Part shown: positions 1 through 6,059 of the stretch, piece after piece
Layout: each line of letters starts with the position of its first letter
Numbering within the stretch: the first letter of the stretch is position 1
Source of the DNA: Chitinophagaceae bacterium
GTDB taxonomy: Bacteria > Bacteroidota > Bacteroidia > Chitinophagales > Chitinophagaceae
NCBI GenBank assembly: GCA_025963615.1
Contig: JAOQAL010000391.1
Location: 1 to 6,085 of the forward strand
Direction of reading: 5' to 3'
Length of the DNA stretch: 6,085 nt
Notes under the pieces: model-generated
Told to the model about the DNA's origin: nothing
Seen by the model: the letters and a program-made list of their open reading frames with translations, nothing else
Databases searched by the model: none
Program-made: the position numbers and the translations under genes

Positions 1-28
1 AAGTAATTTAATCCCAAATCAATCAACC

Positions 29-244
29 ATGAAACGTGAACCGGTCGAATCAACCGCAATAAAATCCATCGGTTATAATGAAGATAAACATTTACTGGAA
101 GTAGAAATTTTAGAAACAGGGAGGATATACCAATACAAAGATGTTTCGGTAGAAGAATATCTTGATTTTATGGATGCCAAATCCTTTGGCGAATATTACA
201 ATAGGGTAATTAAAGAAAATTATGAGTTTAGGGAATTAGCCTAA
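29..244 (+). CDS. Small KTSC-domain protein
   Basis: A complete 71-residue ORF with ATG start and TAA stop. The whole protein matches the pattern of the KTSC domain, named after its occurrence at the C-terminus of some lysyl-tRNA synthetases. Visible features are an N-terminal V-E-S-T (6-9) followed by IKSIGY (11-16), a strand LLEVEI (22-27), the turn-strand G-R-I-Y-Q-Y-K-D-V (31-39), and a C-terminal helix with A50, S52, G54, YYN (56-58), IK (61-62) and Y65. Stand-alone KTSC proteins of about 60-75 residues are common in bacteria; their function is not established, although nucleic-acid binding has been suggested. No signal peptide or membrane segment is seen, so it is probably cytoplasmic. 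The 28 bases before the ATG are AT-rich, with no Shine-Dalgarno sequence and no clear promoter box, so the promoter may lie outside the window. It converges on the long minus-strand gene, with only 7 bp between the two stop codons. Domain assignment is good; role unknown. Confidence 0.87.
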   Translation: MKREPVESTAIKSIGYNEDKHLLEVEILETGRIYQYKDVSVEEYLDFMDAKSFGEYYNRVIKENYEFRELA

Positions 245-251
245 ATGAAGA

Positions 252-524
252 TTATCTAATAAGCGTTACTGTTCCCTTTTCTAATTTTACCGGCTCGTTC
301 TCAAACTGGTATTTGCATGTCCACACAAATACAAAAGTATCCTGGGGCAACTTCTTATAATTTCCATCCCATCCCTTACTTACATCTGTACTTTTAAAAA
401 CGATCTCTCCCCATTGATTATAGATAGCAAATTCATACAACATTACTTTTCCGAAAAGCATAGGTCTGAAAAGATCATTTTTACCATCATGATTTGGAGA
501 AAAAGCATTTGGAATATAAAAGCC
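252..524 (-). other. T9SS type B sorting (gliding motility-associated C-terminal) domain
   Basis: The last ~90 residues carry the full signature of this domain: I-P-N-A-F-S-P-N-H-D-G-K-N-D-L-F (fragment residues 1023-1038), Y-N-Q-W-G-E-I-V-F (1054-1062), G-W-D-G-N-Y-K (1070-1076), F-V-F-V-W (1083-1087) and the end K-G-T-V-T-L-I-R (1102-1109). In Bacteroidota it targets proteins to the type IX secretion system for release or surface attachment. Finishing exactly at the stop codon is the normal position, so the 3' end of the gene is intact. Confidence 0.93.
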
Positions 525-3500
525 TTTCATACAATCTTTTTGCGCCACTGTAATTGAATCTCTGCCCGAACAATTATTTTTATCAATTACCTGCAACCAA
601 TAAACACCAGGCTGTGTGATGGTAATGGATGGAGTAAGTCCGTTTGTATTCCATAAATATTTTGCATAAGACACTTTGGAAGCAATCAATACGGAACCAT
701 ATGAACACACAGCTGTATCAGCTGGTAAAAAGTTAGCAGGTGATGGCAGTATCGTTACAATTTTTGTTGAATCACTTCCTTTACAATTGTTATTGTCTGT
801 TACGGTAACTGAATATATTCCGGTATTATTTACTGATATTGTTTGTGATGTATTTCCTGTATTCCATAAATAGGAAATAAAATTTCCTGCATTTAAAACT
901 CTCGCAGTTCCGGCACAAAGCGTAGAATCATGATCTAGTGCAACAAATGGATTTGGAGTAACAGCAAGAATTGTAAGTGTATCTTTCGAGATGCAATTTT
1001 GTGTTGTAGTTGCAGTAACTGAATATGCACCTGCACTGTTAACAGTAATTTGTTGTGCCAGTGAGCCGGTGTTCCATAAATATTTATTGAAACCAACACC
1101 TGCATTTAAAGTAAGACTATCACTACCGCAAAGACTTGTATCAGTTCCTAAATTAATTTTAGGCGAAGTATACACTTTTATTCTTATCGAATCATAAGCA
1201 AAGCAGCCAGGTGTTTTTTCTGCTCTCACTATATATATGGTATCTGTTGATGGAAATACAATTACGGTTTGGGTATTGGTTGTAATATTATTATAAGACG
1301 GCGTCCATATATAATTTAAAAAACCTGTTGGAAGACTTATAGTCAATGAATCGGCATTACATTTCGAAAGATCAGGGCCAAGATCAAAAGGTATCGGTGG
1401 ATGAGGAGAAACAATAACAGTATCATAAAAAACTCCACCACATGCATTGGTTGTTTTTACGAAATAAGTCCCCGGTTGTGTAACCGTCAATGTTGAATCT
1501 GTTGAACCATCCTGCCATTGATAAGTTGCAAAACCTTTTTTAGCATTTAATAAAATTGTATTGCCGGGGCAGAGGACGGTATCGGGACCGAGATTGAGTA
1601 CGGAAGGACTTAACATGATTTGAATGGTAAGGCTATCTTTTAATTGAAAACATGATGTTTGAATAGATGCATAAACCTTTAACGAACCTGAGCGAAGCAC
1701 TTTGAAATTTATTGCAGAATTTGACATAGACAATAATTGCAGATACTGGGAATCAAAAGTCATTGATGGTGTGCTGGTACATTCAGGATTTTTATAAATT
1801 TTTATTTTTAATGTATCAACCGTATTGCATACGGTATTTCCAGTCGTTAATTTAATTGTGTCACACATATTAACTGAACTGCATATACTATCCTTTAATA
1901 AAGGATATGGCTTTGCAGTATAGGCTGTCTGAAAAACAGGATAGGATTTATTTGTTGTAGTCATTGATAAACTAATTACCTGTGAAATTCCACTTCCAAA
2001 AGATGAAGGTATTGTTATTGGAGTACATCCCAACTCACCTTCCTTGGAAAACTTACCAAAGAATATTGAATAAAGTCCTGTTGCATCTTCTTTATTGCCT
2101 GTAGCAATGATTGAACTATCACTGGAGATAAGAGTTGTACTTATTCTTGGGTATAGATTGATCTGCTGAAAATCTTTATTGTACTGAATACCGGTTTCAG
2201 GATTTATACGGCTAAGAGTTAAAGAGGTTAATGTTAAAGGAGGTTTCCTAAAATCTCCTACCCAAAGTAAATCGTAGCCCGACGTAATAGCAGCGCTGCC
2301 ATATGTTCTCGGAGTTCCCGGGATATTAAATTGAAAATATTTTGAAGAACTGCAATTGCCCAGAGTGTCAATTACAAAGATCAGGCTTGTATCCTGCGGG
2401 TTTATATCGTCAGGACCAATTATACAAAATCTATCATTTTTATATGGCAATATCTGTGTAAAATATACACCACCATTGTTGAAGTTATACAGATTGCAGA
2501 ATGAAAGATTTCCTGTTGAATTATTTATTTTAAGTAAAATACCCTTAATTGAATTTCCATAATAAAATCCTCCCACAACATACGAATAACCATCTTTTAT
2601 AATAAAGTCCTGCATATACAATGCACTAATACCGCCAGGAGGAGTATAGTACTTACAAAATAAAATCGTACCTGTTGAGTCAATTTTAATAATCATTGGT
2701 CTATCGCTAAAGGAAAGTCCTCTTTCGGCAAATTGGGTTTGTATAATTATTGAACCATCTATATCTTCTTTAAGATGCATATTCCCCAGGCTTTCTCCCA
2801 CATTCGGAATATTATAATCTTTTCGCCAGAGTACATTACCGTTAGTGTCAAATTTTATTAAAAAGAAACCAACTTTGGTTGCATCTCTTAAACCACCAAT
2901 AGCAATAAAATTTCCATCTCTAAGTTCTGTTAAGCCACTTAACACTTGCGACATATTACCTTCAATTAGTTTGAACCATTGATTATTTCCATCTTTGGAA
3001 ATTTTAGTTATAAAACTATTATACCCGCCTTGCCGGCCTATTACATTTTCACCAATAATTATAATACTATTGTCAGCAGTAACTATAGATTGCCTCGGAA
3101 AGTTATCTCCATTTGCCTGCTGGTATAAATTAAAGAAATTCTTATCCTGGCAACCCAGCGATGGTGGAACGGGAGAACATTTACGAATATGCATAATAAT
3201 CGTATCGCTTCTTATTATTGGATTTGCAATGCAGGGAGCATTACTATTAAGAATACAAACTACAGAATCGTTATCACGTAATGAGAAAGTGGTAAAAGTG
3301 CTGCTATTAGTTCCTACATTAATACCATTTACTTTCCATTGGTAAACAGGCGAGGTGCCTCCATTAACTATTGAAGAAGTAAATGTAACAGATGAATCAC
3401 TGCAAATATTAGTGGCGCTGGCTTCAATGTCAATTGATCCTGTACATTGCGGCCCTAACTTTACAACCCAGTAATCATAATTACCATGGTAACCATTTAC

Positions 3501-3581
3501 ATCCCCATCATTTGAACGTGTTGTACCAGCCAGAATATATCCGCCATCAGGAGTTGTTTTAACGGCTTCACAGGTTTCCAT
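252..3581 (-). CDS. C-terminal fragment: propeller-like and Ig-like modules with T9SS type B (gliding motility-associated) C-terminal domain
   Basis: The open frame downstream of the internal stop; from its first ATG (3581) it encodes 1109 residues ending in TAA. That ATG is an internal Met of repeat 7, preceded in frame by I-V-W-Q-K-S-L-G-G-S-G, so it is unlikely to be a natural start. Fragment numbering: rest of repeat 7, 1-45, ending D-Y-W-V-V-K-L; Ig-like domain about 47-143; seven degenerate propeller-like repeats about 145-520; linker about 521-658; five ~70-residue Ig/PKD-like modules 659-1016, each with L-G-x-D-x-x-[LV]-C near the start and Y-x-W-x-[TD]-G in the middle; sorting domain 1020-1109. 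There is no signal peptide, so the fragment should be neither exported nor sorted if translated alone. No enzyme motif is visible; adhesion or matrix attachment is an inference from domain type. Its stop lies 7 bp from the convergent KTSC gene. Confidence 0.8.
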   Translation of the reverse strand: METCEAVKTTPDGGYILAGTTRSNDGDVNGYHGNYDYWVVKLGPQCTGSIDIEASATNICSDSSVTFTSSIVNGGTSPVYQWKVNGINVGTNSSTFTTFSLRDNDSVVCILNSNAPCIANPIIRSDTIIMHIRKCSPVPPSLGCQDKNFFNLYQQANGDNFPRQSIVTADNSIIIIGENVIGRQGGYNSFITKISKDGNNQWFKLIEGNMSQVLSGLTELRDGNFIAIGGLRDATKVGFFLIKFDTNGNVLWRKDYNIPNVGESLGNMHLKEDIDGSIIIQTQFAERGLSFSDRPMIIKIDSTGTILFCKYYTPPGGISALYMQDFIIKDGYSYVVGGFYYGNSIKGILLKINNSTGNLSFCNLYNFNNGGVYFTQILPYKNDRFCIIGPDDINPQDTSLIFVIDTLGNCSSSKYFQFNIPGTPRTYGSAAITSGYDLLWVGDFRKPPLTLTSLTLSRINPETGIQYNKDFQQINLYPRISTTLISSDSSIIATGNKEDATGLYSIFFGKFSKEGELGCTPITIPSSFGSGISQVISLSMTTTNKSYPVFQTAYTAKPYPLLKDSICSSVNMCDTIKLTTGNTVCNTVDTLKIKIYKNPECTSTPSMTFDSQYLQLLSMSNSAINFKVLRSGSLKVYASIQTSCFQLKDSLTIQIMLSPSVLNLGPDTVLCPGNTILLNAKKGFATYQWQDGSTDSTLTVTQPGTYFVKTTNACGGVFYDTVIVSPHPPIPFDLGPDLSKCNADSLTISLPTGFLNYIWTPSYNNITTNTQTVIVFPSTDTIYIVRAEKTPGCFAYDSIRIKVYTSPKINLGTDTSLCGSDSLTLNAGVGFNKYLWNTGSLAQQITVNSAGAYSVTATTTQNCISKDTLTILAVTPNPFVALDHDSTLCAGTARVLNAGNFISYLWNTGNTSQTISVNNTGIYSVTVTDNNNCKGSDSTKIVTILPSPANFLPADTAVCSYGSVLIASKVSYAKYLWNTNGLTPSITITQPGVYWLQVIDKNNCSGRDSITVAQKDCMKGFYIPNAFSPNHDGKNDLFRPMLFGKVMLYEFAIYNQWGEIVFKSTDVSKGWDGNYKKLPQDTFVFVWTCKYQFENEPVKLEKGTVTLIR
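534..1607 (-). other. Five tandem Ig/PKD-like modules
   Basis: Residues 659-1016 of the C-terminal fragment contain five modules of about 65-80 residues. Four begin close to [LA]-x-x-D-[ST]-x-[LV]-C (second module L-G-P-D-L-S-K-C). All have a central Y-x-W segment (Y-Q-W-Q-D-G, Y-I-W-T-P, Y-L-W-N-T-G twice, Y-L-W-N-T-N) and most a G-x-Y-x-[VL] strand followed by a second Cys and D-[ST]-[IL]-x-[IV]. The pattern is typical of the Ig-like stalk repeats that precede type B sorting domains in Bacteroidota. They probably act as a spacer holding the N-terminal domains away from the cell surface. The paired Cys residues could form one disulfide per module. Confidence 0.75.
2022..3149 (-). other. Second, degenerate seven-repeat propeller-like domain
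   Basis: Within residues about 145-520 of the C-terminal fragment, a ~50-56 residue pattern recurs seven times: aromatic start (F-F-N-L-Y, W-F-K-L, W-R-K-D-Y, F-C-K-Y-Y, F-C-N-L-Y, S-K-Y-F, Y-N-K-D-F), then D-x-S/G-x-I-I-x-x-G or a variant, then [FI]-x-x-K-[IF]-x-x-x-G. The periodicity resembles the N-terminal repeats but the DGGYIVAG core is mostly lost. The blade count is my manual reading and the fold is inferred. Confidence 0.6.
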
Positions 3582-4736
3582 TCCACTTCCGCCTAAACTT
3601 TTTTGCCATACAATATCGCATGCATATGTTATTTATAAAAGCCAGAAATCTGTTGTGCCCTGATTTACTTTTATATCTCCATTGTCAGGCAACCCTGCAC
3701 CACCGCATCCACCACCTGCAATTATATATCCTCCATCCGCAGTTTGTTGAATTGACGTTGCTATATCAGCGTATATTCCACCATAAGATTTCTGCCACAC
3801 TATCCCACCACTGTTATTTAATTTTACAATCCAATAATCCTGTCCACTTCCATGATTGCCTGTAACATCCCCATCATTACTTATAGCTGATCCGGCCGCA
3901 ATATATCCCCCATCAGTTGTCTCTAAAATGGAATAAAGTATATCCTCCTCAGCACCACCTAAACATTTCTGCCATTGCAAAGATCCTGTACTGCTCAGTT
4001 TTAATATCCAGTAATCAGACCATAGCGCTCCGCTTGCAGGGTTATGGCTGCCCTTTACATCACCACCATCCCTTGAATTTTCATAACCGCCAACTATATA
4101 TCCACCATCCGAAGTTTGCCTGATCGATGTAGCAATATCCCAATAAAATCCACCATAGCATTTTTGCCATTGAAGCGTCCCGCTAGCAGTTATTTTTATT
4201 ATCCAACAATCGGTGCTGTTTGATAACCCAAAACTATCATGAAAACCTGTAACATCGCCGTCAAGTGAATTCGCATAACCTGCAACTACGTACCCTCCGT
4301 CCGTAGTTTGCTGAATACAATATGCTCTTTCCGTCAAGAAGCCGCCATAACATTTTTGCCATTGTATATTTCCATTGCTAGTTAATTTAAGTACCCAGAA
4401 ATCTGTTGTAATACCACCCAATTCTGTTCCCGGATGCCAGCCTGCAACATCACCATCTACAGAGTTGGTAGCACCGGCAACAATATATCCCCCATCACTT
4501 GTTTGTTGAATATAATTACCCTCATCTGTTCTGCTTCCGCCGTAGGATCTTTGCCATTCAATAATGCCTTTATTAGATAGCTTGGCGACCCAACAATCCG
4601 AAGCGCCGTGATTACCCGTTATATCACCATCAGCGGATAAAGAATATCCAACAACAATATAACCGCCATCTAAAGTAGGTTGAATAGATTTCGCATTATC
4701 AATGTTACTACCACCATAGGTTTTAGCCCATTGAAT
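3447..4736 (-). repeat. Seven tandem ~190-bp repeats encoding ~60-residue propeller-like blades
   Basis: Seven consecutive units start at the Trp of [IL]-x-W-Q-K-x-x-G-G. These Trp codons begin at 4730, 4556, 4361, 4169, 3974, 3797 and 3608, a spacing of 174-195 bp (58-65 codons). Each unit carries a T-x-D-G-G-Y-[IV]-x-x-G core, a D-G-D-[VI] segment (displaced in unit 6) and a final D-x-W-x-x-K strand. Similarity is also visible in the DNA: the complement of W-Q-K-C-Y-G-G is nearly identical near 3963, 4159 and 4350. Units 2-4 are longer because of inserts between the D-G-D-V and D-x-W motifs. Seven units suggest one closed seven-bladed propeller. Unit 6 contains the stop codon. Confidence 0.85.
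3633..3635 (-). other. In-frame nonsense codon (TAA) splitting the surface-protein gene
   Basis: Read on the minus strand, the sequence is GAT TTC TGG CTT TTA TAA ATA ACA. Neighbouring repeats have D-Y-W-I-V-K-L, D-Y-W-I-L-K-L and D-F-W-V-L-K-L at this point, so TAA occupies the conserved Lys codon. AAA to TAA needs one base change. Both flanks stay in the same frame (4802 minus 3581 is 1221, divisible by 3), so this is not a frameshift. Confidence 0.85.
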
Positions 4737-4802
4737 TGCAGGCGCCTGAGCAAAAACTCCTATAGATAAAAAAGAAAAAAATAAAAGTAAAAAAAGTCTC
4801 AA
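3633..4802 (-). CDS. N-terminal fragment: signal peptide plus propeller-like repeats
   Basis: A 389-residue ORF. The start is TTG at 4802: an in-frame TAA lies four codons upstream, no ATG or GTG lies between, and the hydrophobic signal sequence begins directly after this codon. Residues 1-18 are a Sec signal peptide, with predicted cleavage after V-F-A before Q19. The remainder is five complete repeats and most of a sixth, about 58-65 residues each, of the form W-Q-K-x-Y-G-G, then I-Q-Q-T-x-D-G-G-Y-I-V-A-G, then D-G-D-V-x-G-x-H, then D-x-W-x-x-K-L-x-x-x-G. Such repeats are common in secreted proteins of Bacteroidota and probably fold as beta-propeller blades. The fragment stops abruptly inside the final strand of repeat 6 and has no T9SS sorting domain. 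If made alone, it should reach the periplasm but lack the signal for outer-membrane export, and would be one and a half blades short of the seven-blade set. It follows prfB on the same strand after 161 bp. Confidence 0.75.
   Translation of the reverse strand: MRLFLLLFFSFLSIGVFAQAPAIQWAKTYGGSNIDNAKSIQPTLDGGYIVVGYSLSADGDITGNHGASDCWVAKLSNKGIIEWQRSYGGSRTDEGNYIQQTSDGGYIVAGATNSVDGDVAGWHPGTELGGITTDFWVLKLTSNGNIQWQKCYGGFLTERAYCIQQTTDGGYVVAGYANSLDGDVTGFHDSFGLSNSTDCWIIKITASGTLQWQKCYGGFYWDIATSIRQTSDGGYIVGGYENSRDGGDVKGSHNPASGALWSDYWILKLSSTGSLQWQKCLGGAEEDILYSILETTDGGYIAAGSAISNDGDVTGNHGSGQDYWIVKLNNSGGIVWQKSYGGIYADIATSIQQTADGGYIIAGGGCGGAGLPDNGDIKVNQGTTDFWLL
4749..4802 (-). other. Sec signal peptide of the surface protein
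   Basis: Residues 1-18 consist of Met-Arg, a hydrophobic core rich in Leu and Phe, then S-I-G-V-F-A, with the mature protein probably starting Q-A-P-A-I-Q. The V-F-A cleavage site fits signal peptidase I. There is no lipobox Cys, so it is not a lipoprotein. Confidence 0.85.
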
Positions 4803-4873
4803 GTTAGCAGGGCTTTAGGTGTTAAATAGAGTCATAAAATTAGCGCCGCGAATATACAGCGAATGCGCCAAAA

Positions 4874-4885
4874 AAACAGCTGTTT
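4874..4885. other. 12-bp perfect palindrome AAACAGCTGTTT, possible operator or weak terminator
   Basis: AAACAGCTGTTT is its own reverse complement and lies between prfB and the surface-protein gene. On the minus strand it is followed by a short run of T, so a small four-base-pair stem with an AGCT loop and a T tract could form a weak terminator for prfB. It could equally be a dimeric protein-binding site or chance. Confidence 0.25.
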
Positions 4886-4925
4886 ATAAGCCTATATTAA
4901 CAACTTTAAAAACGCTCATATTACT

Positions 4926-4960
4926 TCGTACATCCCACATCGTACCTCGTACATCAAAAC
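4926..4960. repeat. Degenerate 7-bp tandem repeat downstream of prfB
   Basis: Read on the + strand in steps of seven: TCGTACA, TCCCACA, TCGTACC, TCGTACA, TCAAAAC. Three units share TCGTAC, a fourth differs by two bases, and the last keeps only TC-A. On the prfB strand the unit reads TGTACGA. It starts four bases past the prfB stop codon and codes for nothing. Its period of seven rules out a coding explanation. Confidence 0.65.
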
Positions 4961-4963
4961 AAA

Positions 4964-6053
4964 CTAACTCATCTCTTTCTCCATCATCAGATACGCCTTT
5001 ATAAACCCATCCAGCTCCCCATCCATCACTGGCCCAACATTGCCAACTTCGTAATCAGTGCGATGATCCTTTATCATTTTATAAGGATGAAAAACATAAC
5101 TCCGAATCTGGCTGCCCCACTCTATTTTTTTCTTGCCTGCATTGGAAGCATCCAATACTTCCTGGCGTTTGCGCATTTCTTCTTCATACAATCTGCTCTT
5201 CAGCATCGTCATAGCTTTCTCACGGTTCTCACCTTGCGTACGTGCCTGCTGGCATTCAACAATAAATCCTGAAGGCTTATGAACCAGCCGTACTGCTGTT
5301 TCCACCTTGTTTACATTTTGACCGCCGCTGCCGCCGCTTCTAAAAAAACTCCATTCCACATCAGCAGGATTTACTTTAATGTCTATCGTATCATCTATCA
5401 ACGGGTAAACATAAACGCTGGCAAAACTTGTATGTCGGCGGGCATTGCTATCGAAAGGCGAAATACGAACAAGGCGATGCACACCACTCTCGGCTTTTAA
5501 AAAACCAAAAGCAAACGGGCCATCAAACTGAAGCGTTGCGCTTTTAATTCCGGCGCCATCACCAGCCTGGTAATCCAGCTCACTCACCTGCCAGCCCTGC
5601 TTTTCACCATACATGCGATACATACGCAGCAGCATCTCTGCCCAGTCCTGGCTTTCCGTGCCGCCGGCGCCGCTGTTTATTTGTAACACCGCAGGCAGTT
5701 CATCTTCCGGTTTGTTCAGCGTGCTTTTAAACTCTGCATCTTCAATGTGCTTCAGCGCTTTTGTGTAAGCTTCTTTCACTTCCTCTTCAGTGGCTTCACC
5801 CTCTTTCCAAAAGTCGAACAGCACGGCAAAATCATCCACCGCCGTTTCTACATCACGGTACATGTTTGCCCAATACTCGTTAACCTTAGTTTCTTTTAAA
5901 ATGGAAGTTGCCCGCTGGTTATCATCCCAAAAGCCGGGTGCAAGCGAAAGCTGTTTGTCGTTATCAATTTTTTGTTCACGGTTCTCAACGTCAAAGAAAC
6001 CTCCTCAAAACCAAAACACGGTCTCTCATATCCTTTAAATATTCTGTTGTCAT
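4964..6053 (-). CDS. prfB: Peptide chain release factor 2 (RF2), expressed by programmed +1 frameshift
   Basis: RF2 recognises UGA and UAA in the ribosomal A site and triggers hydrolysis of peptidyl-tRNA. The zero frame starts at ATG 6053 and runs 20 codons to CTT at 5996-5994, followed by TGA C. Skipping the T at 5993 continues with GAC GTT GAG (D-V-E-N-R) to TAG at 4966-4964. The joined product is 362 residues, close to the 365 of E. coli RF2. Motifs in joined numbering: N-S-G-A-G-G-T-E about 126-133, the stop-codon-reading S-P-F at 198-200 within R-I-S-P-F-D-S, and the catalytic G-G-Q at 243-245 within [11 protein letters not shown], whose Gln is the usual PrmC methylation target. Gene finders that ignore the frameshift would start it at the internal ATG 5863 (299 residues), missing 63 N-terminal residues. 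The gene stops with TAG, an RF1 codon, so RF2 does not terminate its own synthesis at the 3' end. It is visibly more GC-rich than the surface-protein gene downstream. Confidence 0.95.
5990..6005 (-). promoter_or_regulatory. prfB: prfB programmed +1 frameshift site with internal Shine-Dalgarno-like AGGAGG
   Basis: On the minus strand the site reads AGG AGG TTT CTT TGA C. As in E. coli (AGG GGG TAT CTT TGA C), the Shine-Dalgarno-like hexamer lies three bases before the slippery CTT codon, the stop is UGA and the next base is C, a poor termination context. When RF2 is scarce the ribosome pauses at UGA, peptidyl-tRNA-Leu slips one base to UUU, and decoding resumes at GAC; when RF2 is plentiful, the 20-residue peptide is released. 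A second zero-frame TGA follows at 5987-5985. The peptide before the site ends V-L-R-R-F-L, against V-L-R-G-Y-L in E. coli. Confidence 0.95.
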
Positions 6054-6059
6054 AGTGCG

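Larger units (their letters stand above)
252..4802 (-). pseudogene. Secreted multidomain T9SS type B surface protein, interrupted by one in-frame TAA
   Basis: The full gene spans 1516 codon positions plus the final TAA and is broken only by TAA at position 390 (3633-3635). Order of domains in full-length numbering: signal peptide 1-18; seven ~60-residue repeats with key Trp at 25, 83, 148, 212, 277, 336 and 399; Ig-like domain about 454-550; seven weaker repeats about 552-927; linker about 928-1065; five Ig/PKD-like modules about 1066-1423; T9SS type B sorting domain about 1427-1516. The parts before and after the stop are in the same frame, and repeat 6 aligns across it without a gap: the stop sits where the other repeats have the Lys of D-[YCF]-W-x-x-K-[LI]. 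I infer one ancestral gene inactivated or split by a point mutation, or a sequencing error. The product would be exported by Sec, then across the outer membrane by the type IX system, as a surface or secreted adhesin-like protein. No catalytic motif is visible. Confidence 0.8.

Noticed and set aside
2995..3345. Plus-strand open frame of 116 codons opposite the surface-protein gene, and similar shorter ones elsewhere
   Set aside because: These are antisense shadows of strongly supported minus-strand coding sequence, with no recognisable domain and low-complexity or hydrophobic translations.
3582..3635. A frameshift as the cause of the break in the surface-protein gene
   Set aside because: The two open frames are in register (the starts differ by 1221 bp, 407 codons) and the repeat aligns across the stop without a gap. 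Shifting the frame by one base near the site also runs into other stops.
3633..3635. Stop-codon reassignment (TAA as sense) or a dedicated readthrough signal
   Set aside because: TAA ends both the KTSC gene and the sorting domain at their expected ends, so TAA is a stop here. The context TAA-A is not a known efficient readthrough context, and no downstream stem-loop is evident.
3447..4736. The regularly spaced repeats as a CRISPR array or other non-coding repeat
   Set aside because: The spacing of 174-195 bp, intact coding frame and protein-level motifs show that these are repeated protein units.
4849..4872. A -7 box (TATATTCG, minus strand) with an upstream TTTG as promoter for the surface-protein gene
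   Set aside because: The -7 candidate has one mismatch to TAnnTTTG, and the TTTG lies only 12 bp upstream of it, too close for the usual -33/-7 spacing.
4819..5004. Plus-strand open frame across the intergenic region and the 3' end of prfB
   Set aside because: It overlaps the end of prfB in antisense and runs through the 7-bp repeat. The translation shows no domain and there is no promoter or start signal.
5790..6038. Plus-strand open frame opposite the prfB 5' end
   Set aside because: It is antisense to the conserved N-terminal part of RF2 and the frameshift site, and resembles no protein I recognise.
3633..6053. A regulatory link between prfB (RF2 level) and readthrough of the TAA in the neighbouring gene
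   Set aside because: An attractive idea, but nothing in the sequence supports it beyond adjacency. TAA is also read by RF1, and the genes are separated by 161 bp containing repeat-like sequence.
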